Assembly (NCBI RefSeq): GCF_002891535.1
Contig: NZ_PDZR01000007.1
Span: forward strand, 100,684-164,683
Direction of reading: 5' to 3'
DNA length: 64,000 nt
Source of the DNA: Methylocella silvestris
GTDB lineage: Bacteria > Pseudomonadota > Alphaproteobacteria > Rhizobiales > Beijerinckiaceae
Position 1 is the stretch's first letter. Each line of letters begins with the position of its first letter. The notes beneath the pieces were generated by a model. That model did no database searches. It was given only the letters and a program-made list of their open reading frames with translations, and had not been told where the DNA came from. Made by a program: the position numbers and the translations under genes. Below, piece after piece: positions 8,039-17,796 of this stretch.

Positions 8039-8884
8039 ATGTCAGAGCCGGCAAATGTAGAAACAAACGCCAATAAGGCGAAACGGGAGCGCAGCCCGTC
8101 GTTCCCCTTCATTCCTCTTCCTGTTGCGGTTCAGCGGCTGGCTGCATTCGAAGATTATTTTAAAAGGCACCCCGCCCCTGCTAGGAGGGCTGGTCTGGCG
8201 TGGGGAATGAAGGGCGATAGTAGTCAAGCCGGCCAGACGCTTGCCGCGTTAAAGTCTTTTGGTCTCGTTGAATACAGCGGAGCGAAGGATGGTTTGGTGG
8301 CGTCCCTCAGTGACGACGCGCGTAACTATCTCCGGGCACAGCAAGACAGCATAAAACGCGAAATCCTTAGCCGCTTAGCTCTAAGGCCTAGGCTCATTGC
8401 GATGTATTGGGAAAAATGGGGGCCTGACCGGCCGCCGGATCCGGTGTGCTTGGATGATTTGGTCCTAAAAATGAGCTTTAACCAAGCCGGCGCGGAAACA
8501 TTTTTGAAGGTTTATGACGCCACTATTGCCTTTGCAGGGCTCTCCCATTCTGATATCGTACCCCTACAAGAGGCGGGCGGAATTGATTACGACGGAACTA
8601 GCGAAGTAGGTGATGTCAATAAATATTCGGCAACGCTTCCGCAGTCCCCGTCTAATGAACTAGCCGCCCAGAAGCATAGGGGCGTTTTAATGGATGGCGA
8701 GCGCGAGCTAACAACGGGCCTTCTGTCCAAGGGGGCGAGCTTTCGGCTCATCGTAAGCGGCAGAATTGGGGAAAAAGAAATCGAGCGCCTAATCAAAAAG
8801 CTTGAGCTCGATAAGGAGATCCTTGCTGATCAAGATGACGATGATCTTGATATCGACTCGAACCTCCCTCGAAGCGGCCCGTAA
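8039..8884 (+). CDS. Uncharacterised 281-aa protein (transposon passenger)
   Basis: No family is recognised with certainty. The N-terminal segment FPFIPLPVAVQRLAAFEDYF is followed by a probable winged-helix-like region (GLAWGMKGDSSQAGQTLAAL, then FGLVEYSG). The middle is helical, and the C-terminus (KEIERLIKKLELDKEILADQ) ends in an acidic run of Asp residues. The start is ATG 8039, behind GGTGG; the upstream in-frame ATG at 8024 lacks a site. It is followed by a strong terminator and is the right-most passenger. A role in DNA binding or in regulation of the element is possible but not shown. Confidence 0.8.
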   Translation: MSEPANVETNANKAKRERSPSFPFIPLPVAVQRLAAFEDYFKRHPAPARRAGLAWGMKGDSSQAGQTLAALKSFGLVEYSGAKDGLVASLSDDARNYLRAQQDSIKREILSRLALRPRLIAMYWEKWGPDRPPDPVCLDDLVLKMSFNQAGAETFLKVYDATIAFAGLSHSDIVPLQEAGGIDYDGTSEVGDVNKYSATLPQSPSNELAAQKHRGVLMDGERELTTGLLSKGASFRLIVSGRIGEKEIERLIKKLELDKEILADQDDDDLDIDSNLPRSGP

Positions 8885-8893
8885 AAACGTCTT

Positions 8894-8920
8894 AAACCCG
8901 GCCACGCCGGGTTTATTTTT
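8894..8920 (+). terminator. Intrinsic terminator
   Basis: A perfect 9-bp stem AAACCCGGC/GCCGGGTTT with loop CAC is followed by ATTTTT. It ends the 281-aa gene 10 bp after its stop and would stop passenger transcription before it reaches the disrupted glycosyltransferase gene. Confidence 0.9.
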
Positions 8921-8927
8921 GTCATTC

Positions 8928-8960
8928 TAGGTGAGCTTGCTACCTAATGCCGGATAATCG
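8928..8960 (-). repeat. Right terminal inverted repeat and target duplication
   Basis: The right 25-bp end (8928-8952) begins TAGGTGAGCT and ends CTAATGCCG, the exact reverse complement of 4673-4697. The second copy of GATAATCG follows at 8953-8960. Confidence 0.96.
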
Positions 8961-9844
8961 ATCGCGTCGAGCGCAGCGACGAGTTCGCGGACGATTCGCG
9001 CCTCCTTGTGCAGCGCGACGATGATCGAATAGGGGGGCAGCTGGCGGTCATCGATCCGGGGCGGCCGGCTGACGCGCGTCGCGCTCGCCGCGCCGGCGAA
9101 GAGACGCAGGCTGATCGCCGCCAGAAACACAACCCCTGCGCCGATCGCCAGCGCCGCCGAAATAGGCGGGGCGAGGGCGCAGGCGAGTCCGATGGCCGCG
9201 GCCGCCGCGATGACGGCGCAGCATTGCGCCTCGGTCGCTCCGCCCCGCGCCGACAGTTGCGGATAGCGGATCGCAAGTGCGAGGCTGGCGTGACGTGCGA
9301 TCATGGGAGCGGCCAGCGCGCGCACCAGACGCGACATATTCGTCGGCGTTGTGATGGCGAGGCTGTCCGCCATGTCTTCGCCCTCGTCCCTGCGCCGCAG
9401 CAGGCTGCCCAGCGTCGCGCCGCGGGGCGCGACAAGCCAGCGCGGCCCCGGGCCGCAGAGCGGGGCGATCCCGGCCGAGATGGAATGCGGATAGCGCGTC
9501 CCGGTCCCGAGCGAAGCTTCCTTCTCGATGAAGGCGACGCCAAGATACGCGGCCAGCGATCGATAGAAAAAGGCTTCCGTGATGAAGCCGCCCCCGAGCA
9601 ACGCGGCCTCCGGCGCGACGCCCTGGGCGACCGCAAGCTCTGCCGCCTCGCCAAGCAAGGCGCGGGACGCTCCGAACGTCGTCAAAAAGACGAGTTCAGG
9701 AGGTAGCTGATCGACCGGAAGGCTGTCCGTAACCGTGGCGCGGGATAATGCGGACGGCGATGGCGGCGGCCGACGCCAGGATGACGGAGACAAATGCGAA
9801 GCGGAACGCCAAGCTGTCTGCCGTGAAACGTTCTGCTGCGCCAT
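8953..9844 (-). pseudogene. Family-2 glycosyltransferase, N-terminal part, cut by a transposon
   Basis: This is the 5' portion of the gene whose 3' part is 3529-4672. Residues about 60-125 (GFITEAFFYRSLAAYLGVAF) resemble the N-terminal domain of type II secretion ATPases (GspE_N/MshEN), which is known to be fused to some GT2 enzymes. Two hydrophobic helices follow, then the start of the GT2 domain (PPYSIIVALHKEARIVRELV). The frame then runs into the transposon and ends after a few foreign codons. The ATG at 9844 is the furthest upstream; the first 45 residues are Ser/Pro-rich and a later start near the LPPELVFLTT segment is possible. Confidence 0.9.
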
Positions 9845-10069
9845 TGTGAAGCCGCCTACTGTGACGCTCTAGCTTGGAATTACAAATTATCCAAGTCAAC
9901 AGTCGTTTTTTGGCAGACGAAAAAAAATAAATGTGACATAGTTGGGGCGTGAACTTATAGGCGTCGCCGTTTTCCCCCATGGGTTGAAAATCAGGCGACT
10001 GCCCGAAGAGGTTTTATTACTTACGTAGTAAGCAACAAAAACTATCCGGGTGGAAAAGGGGCCGAGGGG

Positions 10070-10381
10070 ATGTATCTCATTGCTGGCGCTTGCCTTGTAA
10101 CGGGCGTTATATTTGGTCGTTACTTCAAGGTCTATGTTCTTGCGCCGACATGCGCTGTCGTGTTTTTCGGGTCGCTGTTTGTCGCCTATACTGACGCCCA
10201 TTCGTTCCCATCGGTGGCCTTCGACGCCACGGTTCGGTTGACGCTTCTTCAGTTTGGCTATCTGTTCGGGCTGATCGCTCCAGCCATACCCTCATTATTG
10301 CATTCCGCATTGTCGCGCGGGGCGCGCCCTTCCGCCTTAAACCTTGCGCCAACTCAGTATAAGCCGCGAAAAGACTGCTGA
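10070..10381 (+). CDS. Small membrane protein of unknown function
   Basis: A 103-aa product with three hydrophobic segments (residues about 2-20, 22-42 and 58-80) and a short polar tail. No family is recognised. The start ATG directly follows GAGGGG. It stands alone between the divergent glycosyltransferase remnant and the convergent trmB gene. Three clean helices in one GC-rich frame argue that it is a real gene. Confidence 0.6.
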   Translation: MYLIAGACLVTGVIFGRYFKVYVLAPTCAVVFFGSLFVAYTDAHSFPSVAFDATVRLTLLQFGYLFGLIAPAIPSLLHSALSRGARPSALNLAPTQYKPRKDC

Positions 10382-10467
10382 GGCCGGATCGTGAGCTTAT
10401 TCCGATCTGATTTATTCAATCTGATCGATAAGAATATTGTTCAAGCTTTTGATTTTGGAGCTATTAC

Positions 10468-11277
10468 TTACCGGTCGAATGAGTCCATTCGTTCGGAGCC
10501 GCTCGACGCGTCGAGCGGCTCGGCGCAAGGCGGCGCGTCGGTGCGCGTAAAGGTAAAATAAGCTGGAATGCGGCCTTCGCCCACCGCCTTGGCCTCGTAG
10601 CGGGTCGAACTCCAGCCGGCCCATGGATCGCGCCAGTCGCGCGCGCTCGCGGGCGACCAGATAAAATGCGGCGACCGCAGGATGCGCGCAAGCGTCCAGC
10701 CGCTATTGTCGTCGATATCCGTGGCAAAGCGCAATTGCGCGCCCGGCCGCATCACGCGCGCAAGACTTATCAGCATGGCGTCAGCGAGGAAACGTCGTTT
10801 GCGCTGACGCCGCTTCGGCCAGGGATCGGGATAGAGCAAATAGACGCCGTCAAGCGCGCCGGGCGGCAGCGCCGCAATGACGGCGCGTGCGTCTCCCTCG
10901 TATATCCTCACATTTTGCAGCCGCCCTTCGTCGATCAGGGCGGCCGCCTTGGCGACGCCGTTGCGAAAGGGCTCGCAGCCGATAAAACCGGCGCCGGGAT
11001 CCTGCGCGGCGCAGGCGGCAAGGTGCTCGCCCCCGCCAAAACCGATCTCAAGCCAAAGCGAGGCGGACGCTGCGCCAAACAGCATAGCGGGGTCGATCGG
11101 CTTTGACGGATCGACGGCGACCGCGGGCAGGACGGTCTGCATCAGTAAAGCATGACGCTGCGTCAGCCGCTTGCCCCGCCTGCGGCCGTAGAGACCCGAG
11201 TGGCCGTCCGCTGACCCGGGCTCGCTGTCGGCCTCGGATAAAGGCGCGGCGGCGCAATCGGTCCCGCTGTTCTCCAA
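10468..11277 (-). CDS. trmB: tRNA (guanine-46-N7)-methyltransferase TrmB
   Basis: A 269-aa class I SAM methyltransferase that makes m7G46. Seen: LWLEIGFGGGEHL (SAM loop), FIGCEPFRNGVAKAA, and the family signature YLLYPDPWPKRRQRKRRF. The N-terminus has the RRRGKRL segment found in alphaproteobacterial TrmB. The last 20 residues (AEPLDASSGSERMDSFDR) are not conserved and are partly encoded by a perfect 26-bp palindrome. It lies downstream of metK in the same orientation, a conserved Rhizobiales order. Confidence 0.95.
   Translation of the reverse strand: MENSGTDCAAAPLSEADSEPGSADGHSGLYGRRRGKRLTQRHALLMQTVLPAVAVDPSKPIDPAMLFGAASASLWLEIGFGGGEHLAACAAQDPGAGFIGCEPFRNGVAKAAALIDEGRLQNVRIYEGDARAVIAALPPGALDGVYLLYPDPWPKRRQRKRRFLADAMLISLARVMRPGAQLRFATDIDDNSGWTLARILRSPHFIWSPASARDWRDPWAGWSSTRYEAKAVGEGRIPAYFTFTRTDAPPCAEPLDASSGSERMDSFDR
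10496..10521. repeat. Perfect 26-bp palindrome inside the trmB 3' end
   Basis: The half-sites GAGCCGCTCGACG and CGTCGAGCGGCTC abut with no loop. It lies within the last 20 codons of trmB, beyond the conserved methyltransferase domain. It could work as a hairpin in the trmB mRNA or mark an inserted palindromic unit. Confidence 0.7.
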
Positions 11278-11387
11278 GACTTTTTCATCCCGCCGCGCAA
11301 TCCGTTCACATGGATCGCATGTGAAAGAATTGCACGACTTCTAGCGTTGGCGACGCGTTGGTAACTTAAGCGGCGTTTTCGTCTGGC

Positions 11388-12584
<1,197 letters not shown>

Positions 12585-12605
12585 CGACCTCTCCGCAGAC
12601 GACAA

Positions 12606-12633
12606 AGGCCTCGCGCCTCGCGCTCATTGGCCT
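12606..12633 (-). promoter_or_regulatory. Hairpin in the metK leader
   Basis: In the roughly 50-nt leader of metK, AGGCC/GGCCT encloses a nested GCGC-GAG-GCGC stem. The hairpin ends about 12 nt before the ribosome binding site. It does not match a SAM riboswitch consensus that I can recall, so any regulatory role is a guess. Confidence 0.35.
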
Positions 12634-12640
12634 AACGCGG

Positions 12641-12669
12641 AAAATCCACGACAGCGTTCTTTTTGTCAA
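12641..12669 (-). promoter_or_regulatory. metK promoter (sigma-70 type)
   Basis: On the minus strand, TTGACA (12669-12664), a 17-bp spacer and GATTTT (12646-12641). The predicted start leaves a leader of about 50 nt to the metK ATG. The -35 is perfect and the -10 is weak. Confidence 0.55.
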
Positions 12670-12723
12670 GCGTTTTGGCCGGAAGCGTTCGTTAAAGAGA
12701 ACGCTTGGTTTCTCGTCGCCCCC

Positions 12724-13221
12724 TTAATTCTCCAAACTGACTTCGCCCTTGTCCGGATGGGGCGCCTCGGAAATCGCGTCATCGCCGGCGAGAACCGAAA
12801 TGAGGTCGATGATTCGCTTCCGCACTTTCGGATCGTGGATGCGCGCGAAGGCCATGTTGAGATGGAGACCCTCTGCTGTCGACAGGAAATCCGCGACGTA
12901 GCTCGAATTCGCCTCCTCGGCGACGCCAAGCGCTGGCGTGGCTCCGCCGGGCGCTGATTCGAAAGACGGCGCTCCCTCGAAGAAAAAGGCCGGCGGCACG
13001 TCGAGTGTGCGCGAAATCTGCTGCAGTCGGCTGGCGCCGATCCGATTCGCACCCTTTTCGTATTTTTGCACCTGCTGGAAGGTCAATCCGAGCGCTTCGC
13101 CAAGTTTTTCCTGGCTCATGCCGAGAATGACGCGGCGCATGCGCACGCGGCTTCCGACGTGGCGATCAATCGGATTGGGGATTTTCTTGGCTTTTTCCAT
13201 AATTGCTGGCTGGTCGCTCAT
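12724..13221 (-). CDS. XRE-family regulator of the PraR type
   Basis: A 165-aa helix-turn-helix protein. The motif DRHVGSRVRMRRVILGMSQE followed by KLGEALGLTFQQVQKYEKGA is highly typical of the chromosomal Rhizobiales regulators related to PraR, which affect quorum sensing and attachment in some rhizobia. The C-terminal 90 residues have no further domain. The start ATG 13221 follows GGTAGG; ATG 13200 and the upstream ATG 13263 are alternatives. The position between lnt and metK is the conserved one for this regulator, but its targets here are unknown. Confidence 0.85.
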   Translation of the reverse strand: MSDQPAIMEKAKKIPNPIDRHVGSRVRMRRVILGMSQEKLGEALGLTFQQVQKYEKGANRIGASRLQQISRTLDVPPAFFFEGAPSFESAPGGATPALGVAEEANSSYVADFLSTAEGLHLNMAFARIHDPKVRKRIIDLISVLAGDDAISEAPHPDKGEVSLEN

Positions 13222-13323
13222 AAAACCTACCGTGTTGACAATTGGGGACGCATGTCCGCTCATTTTTTTACCATAGGTAGCCGAACGAAGGGGGCTGCAG
13301 CCTAAGCGATAATCACCCGCTGC

Positions 13324-15054
13324 TTATGACAAAAGACGAATATAATTAGATGACAATTGTTGCCTCCTTGTCAAATGTGTCTTCCTCAAAAAAGCCATAA
13401 TCCCCACAATGTTGCAGATGAGCCACAGCGCAAGCGGAAGTAAAACGCCATGACGGGCATAAAACGGAGGAGCGATCGCCTGCGGCAGCCCGCCTGCGAT
13501 CAATCCTTCAGCGCCGAGCGGCAGTCTTTCGGTGATTCGGCCATAGGGATCGATGATCGCTGAAATTCCGGTATTGGCTGCCCGCAGCATGGGCAGACCC
13601 TCCTCGATCGTGCGCAGTCGCGCCTGTGCGAAATGCTGATAGGGGCCGGCGGTGCGGCCGAACCAGCCGTCATCCGTGACATTCAACAGGAGGCCGGGCC
13701 GCGGCGCGCCCGGCTCCTGCGGCAGCGCCTCGCCCGGAAAAATCGCCTCATAGCAGATCAGCGGCGCGACCGGCGGCAGACCTGGAACGTTCAAAGTGCG
13801 GCGCCCGGGTCCCGGCTCGAAGCCGCCGGGAATTGAAACGAACTGCCGCAGGCCGACCCGGGCGAAAGCCGCCTCGAACGGAAGATATTCTCCGAACGGC
13901 ACGAGATGGCTTTTGTCATAGGCGCCGATAAGGAGCCCGCCGCTGGCGACGAGCTGAATGGCGTTGAAAAATACGGGATGCTCGAGCCGCCCCGAAGCCG
14001 GCTCGAACGCATCGCCGCGATAGGAGGGATCTTCCTCCGCGCGGGCGGCGCCGGTCGCAAGAATGACGCCGGGGGGCAGCGCGTCGCCGATCTGCGCCAT
14101 CGCCTCGGGATCGCGCGACAGGATAAAGGGAAAGGCGGATTCCGGCCAGACGAGCAGCGTCAAATCGCTGGACGCCTCCTCGGGCAACAGCGCCGACAGC
14201 TGCAGATAACGCGCGACGATCTCGCGCTTGTATTCCGGCCTGTATTTGTCGTCCTGCGCAAGGTTCGGCTGGATGATTTTGATCATGACGCCGGGAACGC
14301 GCGGGGTCGGGGCGGGCGCTGCCGCCAGCCGCCAAGCGCCGAAGCTGAACATGGCGCCAAGAGCCAGCAACGCTGCGCCGGTCGGCGCGAGCGAGGCGAG
14401 CGACAGAGGCCGCGCGGCAAGAGTCGCCGGAGCGGAAAACAGGGCGATCGCAAATAGCGTCAGGCCGTAAAGGCCGGTCAGGGACGCCGTCTGCGCAGTC
14501 AGAAGATTGCCGCCGAGGGCCATGCCGAAAGCGTTCCACGGAAAGCCCGTAAACAAATGGCCGCGCAGCCATTCGGCCAGCGTCAGCGCGGCGGCGAAGG
14601 TCAGGATGCGCGCGGGACCCTGCGTCCAGAGAAGGCTGGCGAGGAAAAATCCGAGCGCGGGATAAAAGGCCATCGCCGCAGGCAGGCCGATGACGCCGAG
14701 CGGCATCGCCCAGACAAACTGGTCGGCCTCGACGAGAAAGGCCGCCCCGAGCCACCAGAGGCTGGCGAGGAAATAGCCAAATCCCCACCACCAGCCAGCA
14801 GCGAATGCGCGCCGCGCCGCGGCCGGAATCAGGCGCGAGACGCGCGATTTCCCATGCCCTTCGGCGGCCGGCTTGGCGTCAGCTCGAGAGACCGAGGCAT
14901 CGATCAGCCATATCGCCCCTGTCATGGCGATCGCGAGCGCTGGCATAAGGCCGAAGGGCGCCATCGCCAGCGCGCCGACGGCGCCCGTGAGGAGCGCGAT
15001 CAGGCGGCGGCGCCAGCGCGGGGCGGCGGCGATCGAGGCGGCGGGGGAAAACAT
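13324..15054 (-). CDS. lnt: Apolipoprotein N-acyltransferase Lnt
   Basis: A 576-aa inner-membrane enzyme that adds the third acyl chain to lipoproteins. About six hydrophobic helices occupy residues 18-240, followed by the nitrilase-like periplasmic domain (about 258-530) and a last helix near 545. Catalytic residues seen: E305 (VWPESAFPF), K381 (YDKSHLVPFGEYLP) and C434 (LICYEAIFPG). It lies downstream of corC in the conserved phoH-ybeY-corC-lnt group. A lipoprotein substrate candidate is encoded at 63070. Confidence 0.96.
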   Translation of the reverse strand: MFSPAASIAAAPRWRRRLIALLTGAVGALAMAPFGLMPALAIAMTGAIWLIDASVSRADAKPAAEGHGKSRVSRLIPAAARRAFAAGWWWGFGYFLASLWWLGAAFLVEADQFVWAMPLGVIGLPAAMAFYPALGFFLASLLWTQGPARILTFAAALTLAEWLRGHLFTGFPWNAFGMALGGNLLTAQTASLTGLYGLTLFAIALFSAPATLAARPLSLASLAPTGAALLALGAMFSFGAWRLAAAPAPTPRVPGVMIKIIQPNLAQDDKYRPEYKREIVARYLQLSALLPEEASSDLTLLVWPESAFPFILSRDPEAMAQIGDALPPGVILATGAARAEEDPSYRGDAFEPASGRLEHPVFFNAIQLVASGGLLIGAYDKSHLVPFGEYLPFEAAFARVGLRQFVSIPGGFEPGPGRRTLNVPGLPPVAPLICYEAIFPGEALPQEPGAPRPGLLLNVTDDGWFGRTAGPYQHFAQARLRTIEEGLPMLRAANTGISAIIDPYGRITERLPLGAEGLIAGGLPQAIAPPFYARHGVLLPLALWLICNIVGIMAFLRKTHLTRRQQLSSNYIRLLS

Positions 15055-15122
15055 CAGCGGGCGGCCGGCGAGATGGGAGATGCGTTGCGGAGCGGCGCGC
15101 CGCCGCCCGAAACCGCCAAAAC

Positions 15123-16205
15123 TCAGGAGCGTCCCTCGGCAGCGTCGGCGCCGCCGGTTTTCGGCGACATTGGCGCGCCGGCGCGAATCCGCACCCGTTT
15201 CACGCGCCTTGGATCGGCGTCGAGAATTTCGAATTCGATGTCGCCCTCGACGATGATCTCGCCGCGAACCGGCACATGACCAGCCAGCGTCGAGATAAGG
15301 CCTCCGACGGTTTCGACCTCCTCGGCGTCGCTGATCGCGGTGAGGTCCGCCTTGATCGCCGCGGAGACGTCTTCGAGCCCGGCCCTGGCGTCGACGATGA
15401 AGCTGCCGTCGGGCGCCTCCTCTATCTTCGGGCTCTCGTCGAAATCATGTTCGTCCTCGATGTCGCCGACGATGATTTCGACAATGTCCTCGATCGAGGC
15501 GAGGCCGTCGGTGCCGCCATATTCGTCGATGACAAGGGCCATATGGGTCCGCGTCGCCTGCATGCGGACGAGAAGATCGAGCGCTGGCATCGAGGGCGGC
15601 ACGAACAGCACGGGGCGCAGGAGATTGGCCTGCGACAGCGGAATGTCGAGATCGGGAAAGGCCCAGAGATTTGCCGCCGCCACGCCGGATCGGGACGCGA
15701 GCTCGCGCGTCTGCGCTGCGCCGGATGGGGTCCCTCCGGACGCGGCCTCGCTAAAATCCTGTTCGCCGCGGTGGGCGGGCTCGGGAAGGCCGGCGGCGAA
15801 ATAGGCGACAAGGTCGCGGATATGGATCATGCCGCGCGGGTCGTCCAGCGTGTCGCCATGCACCGGCAGCCGGGAATGGCCGGCGGTGCGGAAGGTCGAC
15901 AGAACATCGGCGAGACTCATGTCGAGCGGCACGGCGACGATATCCGCTCGCGGCACCATGACGTCCTCGACCTGCACTTCATGCAGGCCGAGCACGTTTT
16001 TCAGCATCGCGCGCTCCTGCGGCGAGACGTCGACCGCCGTCGAGGAATCGGCGAGGGCGTCCTGAATGTCGTCGCGGATCGAGGGGCCGCCGACCCCGAA
16101 GACGGAGCGCAGCCGGTCGAACAGATTTGGCTTGCTGGGTTGGGGTCGGTCGGATCCGGCGTCGGCCGCCGGACTGTCGCGTTCGGTCATGATCGTCATT
16201 GTCAC
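15123..16205 (-). CDS. corC: CorC/HlyC-type CBS-domain protein
   Basis: A 360-aa soluble protein with two CBS domains (residues about 75-240, including DVMVPRADIVAVPLDMSLA and LVIDEYGGTDGLASIEDIVE) and a C-terminal transporter-associated CorC_HlyC domain (about 255-340). Family members are linked to Mg2+/Co2+ efflux or, in some bacteria, to membrane homeostasis. A GTG start at 16205 overlaps the ybeY stop; ATG 16199 and 16190 are equally possible. Compared with E. coli CorC there is an extra Ala/Gly/Ser-rich insert between the CBS domains. Confidence 0.92.
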   Translation of the reverse strand: MTMTIMTERDSPAADAGSDRPQPSKPNLFDRLRSVFGVGGPSIRDDIQDALADSSTAVDVSPQERAMLKNVLGLHEVQVEDVMVPRADIVAVPLDMSLADVLSTFRTAGHSRLPVHGDTLDDPRGMIHIRDLVAYFAAGLPEPAHRGEQDFSEAASGGTPSGAAQTRELASRSGVAAANLWAFPDLDIPLSQANLLRPVLFVPPSMPALDLLVRMQATRTHMALVIDEYGGTDGLASIEDIVEIIVGDIEDEHDFDESPKIEEAPDGSFIVDARAGLEDVSAAIKADLTAISDAEEVETVGGLISTLAGHVPVRGEIIVEGDIEFEILDADPRRVKRVRIRAGAPMSPKTGGADAAEGRS

Positions 16206-16732
16206 TCTTTGACTGAGGTCAGAGGACCCTCAACAGGGGGCAGACCCTCCTCCAACGACGCCAGCGGTTGCTGATAGGGGTCGTCGATCCCGAGCCGGGC
16301 AAGCACGGAGCGTTCCAGCGCCTCCATCGCCTCGGCCTCGGCCCCGACGATATGATCATAGCCGATCAGATGCAAAAATCCGTGCGCGATGAGATGGGCG
16401 ACGTGGTCGCGAAACGGCTTTCCCGCCTCTTGCGCCTCACGCTCCGTGGTCTCATAGGCGATCACAATGTCGCCGAGGACGGGCGTCGCCGCGATCGGGC
16501 CGCCGCTCGGAAAAGACAGGACATTTGTCGGTTTGTCGACGCCGCGCCATTTGCGGTTGAGGTCGGCGATGAAGGCGTCGTCGCAGAGGACGATGCTGAT
16601 TTCAGTCTCGGCGGCGAGCTTTGCGCCGCTCTGGTTGATCGTTTGCACGATCACGGTTTCGGCAAGGGCTGCCGCATCCTCAAAGGAATCCCAGGCTTCC
16701 GCCTCGACGGCGATATCGATGACCGGCTTCAT
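16202..16732 (-). CDS. ybeY: Endoribonuclease / rRNA maturation factor YbeY
   Basis: A 176-aa protein of the UPF0054 family. The metal-binding signature HLIAHGFLHLIGYDH (H-x3-H-x5-H) is complete, and the upstream NRKWRGVDKPTNVLSFPS is the usual family segment. YbeY takes part in 16S rRNA 3' processing and ribosome quality control. It overlaps phoH (ATGA) and corC, showing tight translational coupling. The last 30 residues are a Pro/Glu-rich extension. Confidence 0.96.
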   Translation of the reverse strand: MKPVIDIAVEAEAWDSFEDAAALAETVIVQTINQSGAKLAAETEISIVLCDDAFIADLNRKWRGVDKPTNVLSFPSGGPIAATPVLGDIVIAYETTEREAQEAGKPFRDHVAHLIAHGFLHLIGYDHIVGAEAEAMEALERSVLARLGIDDPYQQPLASLEEGLPPVEGPLTSVKE

Positions 16733-17796
16733 CGCCGCGCCTTTTCGTCCTGCGTCCGGTGTGCGCTTTCATAGGCGCCGACGATACGGCGCACGAGATC
16801 GTGCCGCACGACATCGCCTTCCTTGAACACAACATGGCCGACGCCCTCGACGCCGGCAAGAAGCTGGATCGCTTCGGCGAGACCGGATTTCTGGCCCGGC
16901 GGCAGATCGGTCTGCGTCGGGTCGCCGGTGACGATCATGCGCGAGCCCTCGCCGAGCCGGGTCAAAAACATCTTCATCTGGATCGAGGTCGCGTTCTGCG
17001 CCTCGTCGAGCAGGACGCAGGCGTTGCTCAAGGTGCGCCCGCGCATGAAGGCGAGCGGGGCGACTTCGATCATGCCCGTCTGCATGCCGCGTTCGAGCAT
17101 GCGCGGGTCCATGAAATCGTTAAGGGCGTCGAAGATCGGCCGCAGATAGGGATCGACCTTTTCGCGCATGTCGCCCGGAAGGAACCCCAGCCGCTCGCCG
17201 GCCTCGACGGCCGGACGCGAGAGAATAAGCCGCTCGACCGCGCCCTGTTCGAGCAGCAGCACCGCATAGCCGACCGCGAGCCAGGTCTTGCCGGTGCCGG
17301 CGGGCCCCTCTGCGAAGACGAGTTCGTGGCGTTTCAGCGTGCGCAGATAATGGTCCTGCGCAGCGTTGCGGGCGCGCACGGGCCCCTTGCGGCGGGTGCC
17401 GATCTGCTCGAAGGCGATGCGGCCGGCTTCGGCGTCCTTCGGAAACAGCGTGCCTTGCAGCGCGCCTTCCTGGATCGCGCCGTCGACGTCGCCAAGCGTC
17501 ACGGCATGGCCGGTCCGCACGCGCTGATAGAGATTTTCGAGCACGAGACGGGCGTGTTCACAGGCCTCGGGCGGGCCCTTGATGGTCACGAGATTGCCAT
17601 TGGCGATGGCGGCGATCCCGAGCCTTCGTTCGAGCTTGGCGAGATTTTGATCGTAATGGCCGAAGACGAGCGAGGCCAGCCTGTTGTCTTCGAAGGCGAG
17701 GTTGACTTCGGCGGCCTCCGCATCGGGCGCGGCGCGCTTGCCCTCCGTGCGGGGGGGAGGGCTGGCGAGCGGAGTTGAACGATCGGATGGTTTCAA
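16729..17796 (-). CDS. phoH: PhoH-like ATPase (YbeZ)
   Basis: A 355-aa cytosolic P-loop ATPase. Seen: Walker A in [18 protein letters not shown], Walker B in [22 protein letters not shown], and [13 protein letters not shown]. The N-terminal 100 residues include a KH-like segment with [20 protein letters not shown], suggesting RNA binding. YbeZ partners YbeY in rRNA metabolism, matching the ATGA overlap. It also overlaps miaB by 4 bp. Confidence 0.96.
   Translation of the reverse strand: MKPSDRSTPLASPPPRTEGKRAAPDAEAAEVNLAFEDNRLASLVFGHYDQNLAKLERRLGIAAIANGNLVTIKGPPEACEHARLVLENLYQRVRTGHAVTLGDVDGAIQEGALQGTLFPKDAEAGRIAFEQIGTRRKGPVRARNAAQDHYLRTLKRHELVFAEGPAGTGKTWLAVGYAVLLLEQGAVERLILSRPAVEAGERLGFLPGDMREKVDPYLRPIFDALNDFMDPRMLERGMQTGMIEVAPLAFMRGRTLSNACVLLDEAQNATSIQMKMFLTRLGEGSRMIVTGDPTQTDLPPGQKSGLAEAIQLLAGVEGVGHVVFKEGDVVRHDLVRRIVGAYESAHRTQDEKARR

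Larger units (their letters stand above)
4673..8952. mobile_element. IS1595-family (ISXO2-like) transposon with passenger genes, 4,280 bp
   Basis: The ends are perfect 25-bp terminal inverted repeats (4673-4697 and 8928-8952) flanked by the 8-bp direct repeat GATAATCG (4665-4672 and 8953-8960). The transposase at 6403-7371 belongs to the IS1595/ISXO2 type, a family known for 8-bp duplications and for members carrying passenger genes. Passengers on both sides of the transposase are a small membrane protein, a coiled-coil protein, a phosphoribosyltransferase, an XRE regulator and a 281-aa protein. The element sits inside a glycosyltransferase gene. Perfect ends and a perfect duplication imply recent insertion. 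Confidence 0.95.

Noticed and set aside
12585..12640. SAM riboswitch upstream of metK
   Set aside because: The leader is about 50 nt and does not fit SAM-I, SAM-II or SAM/SAH consensus features as I recall them; kept only as a hairpin.
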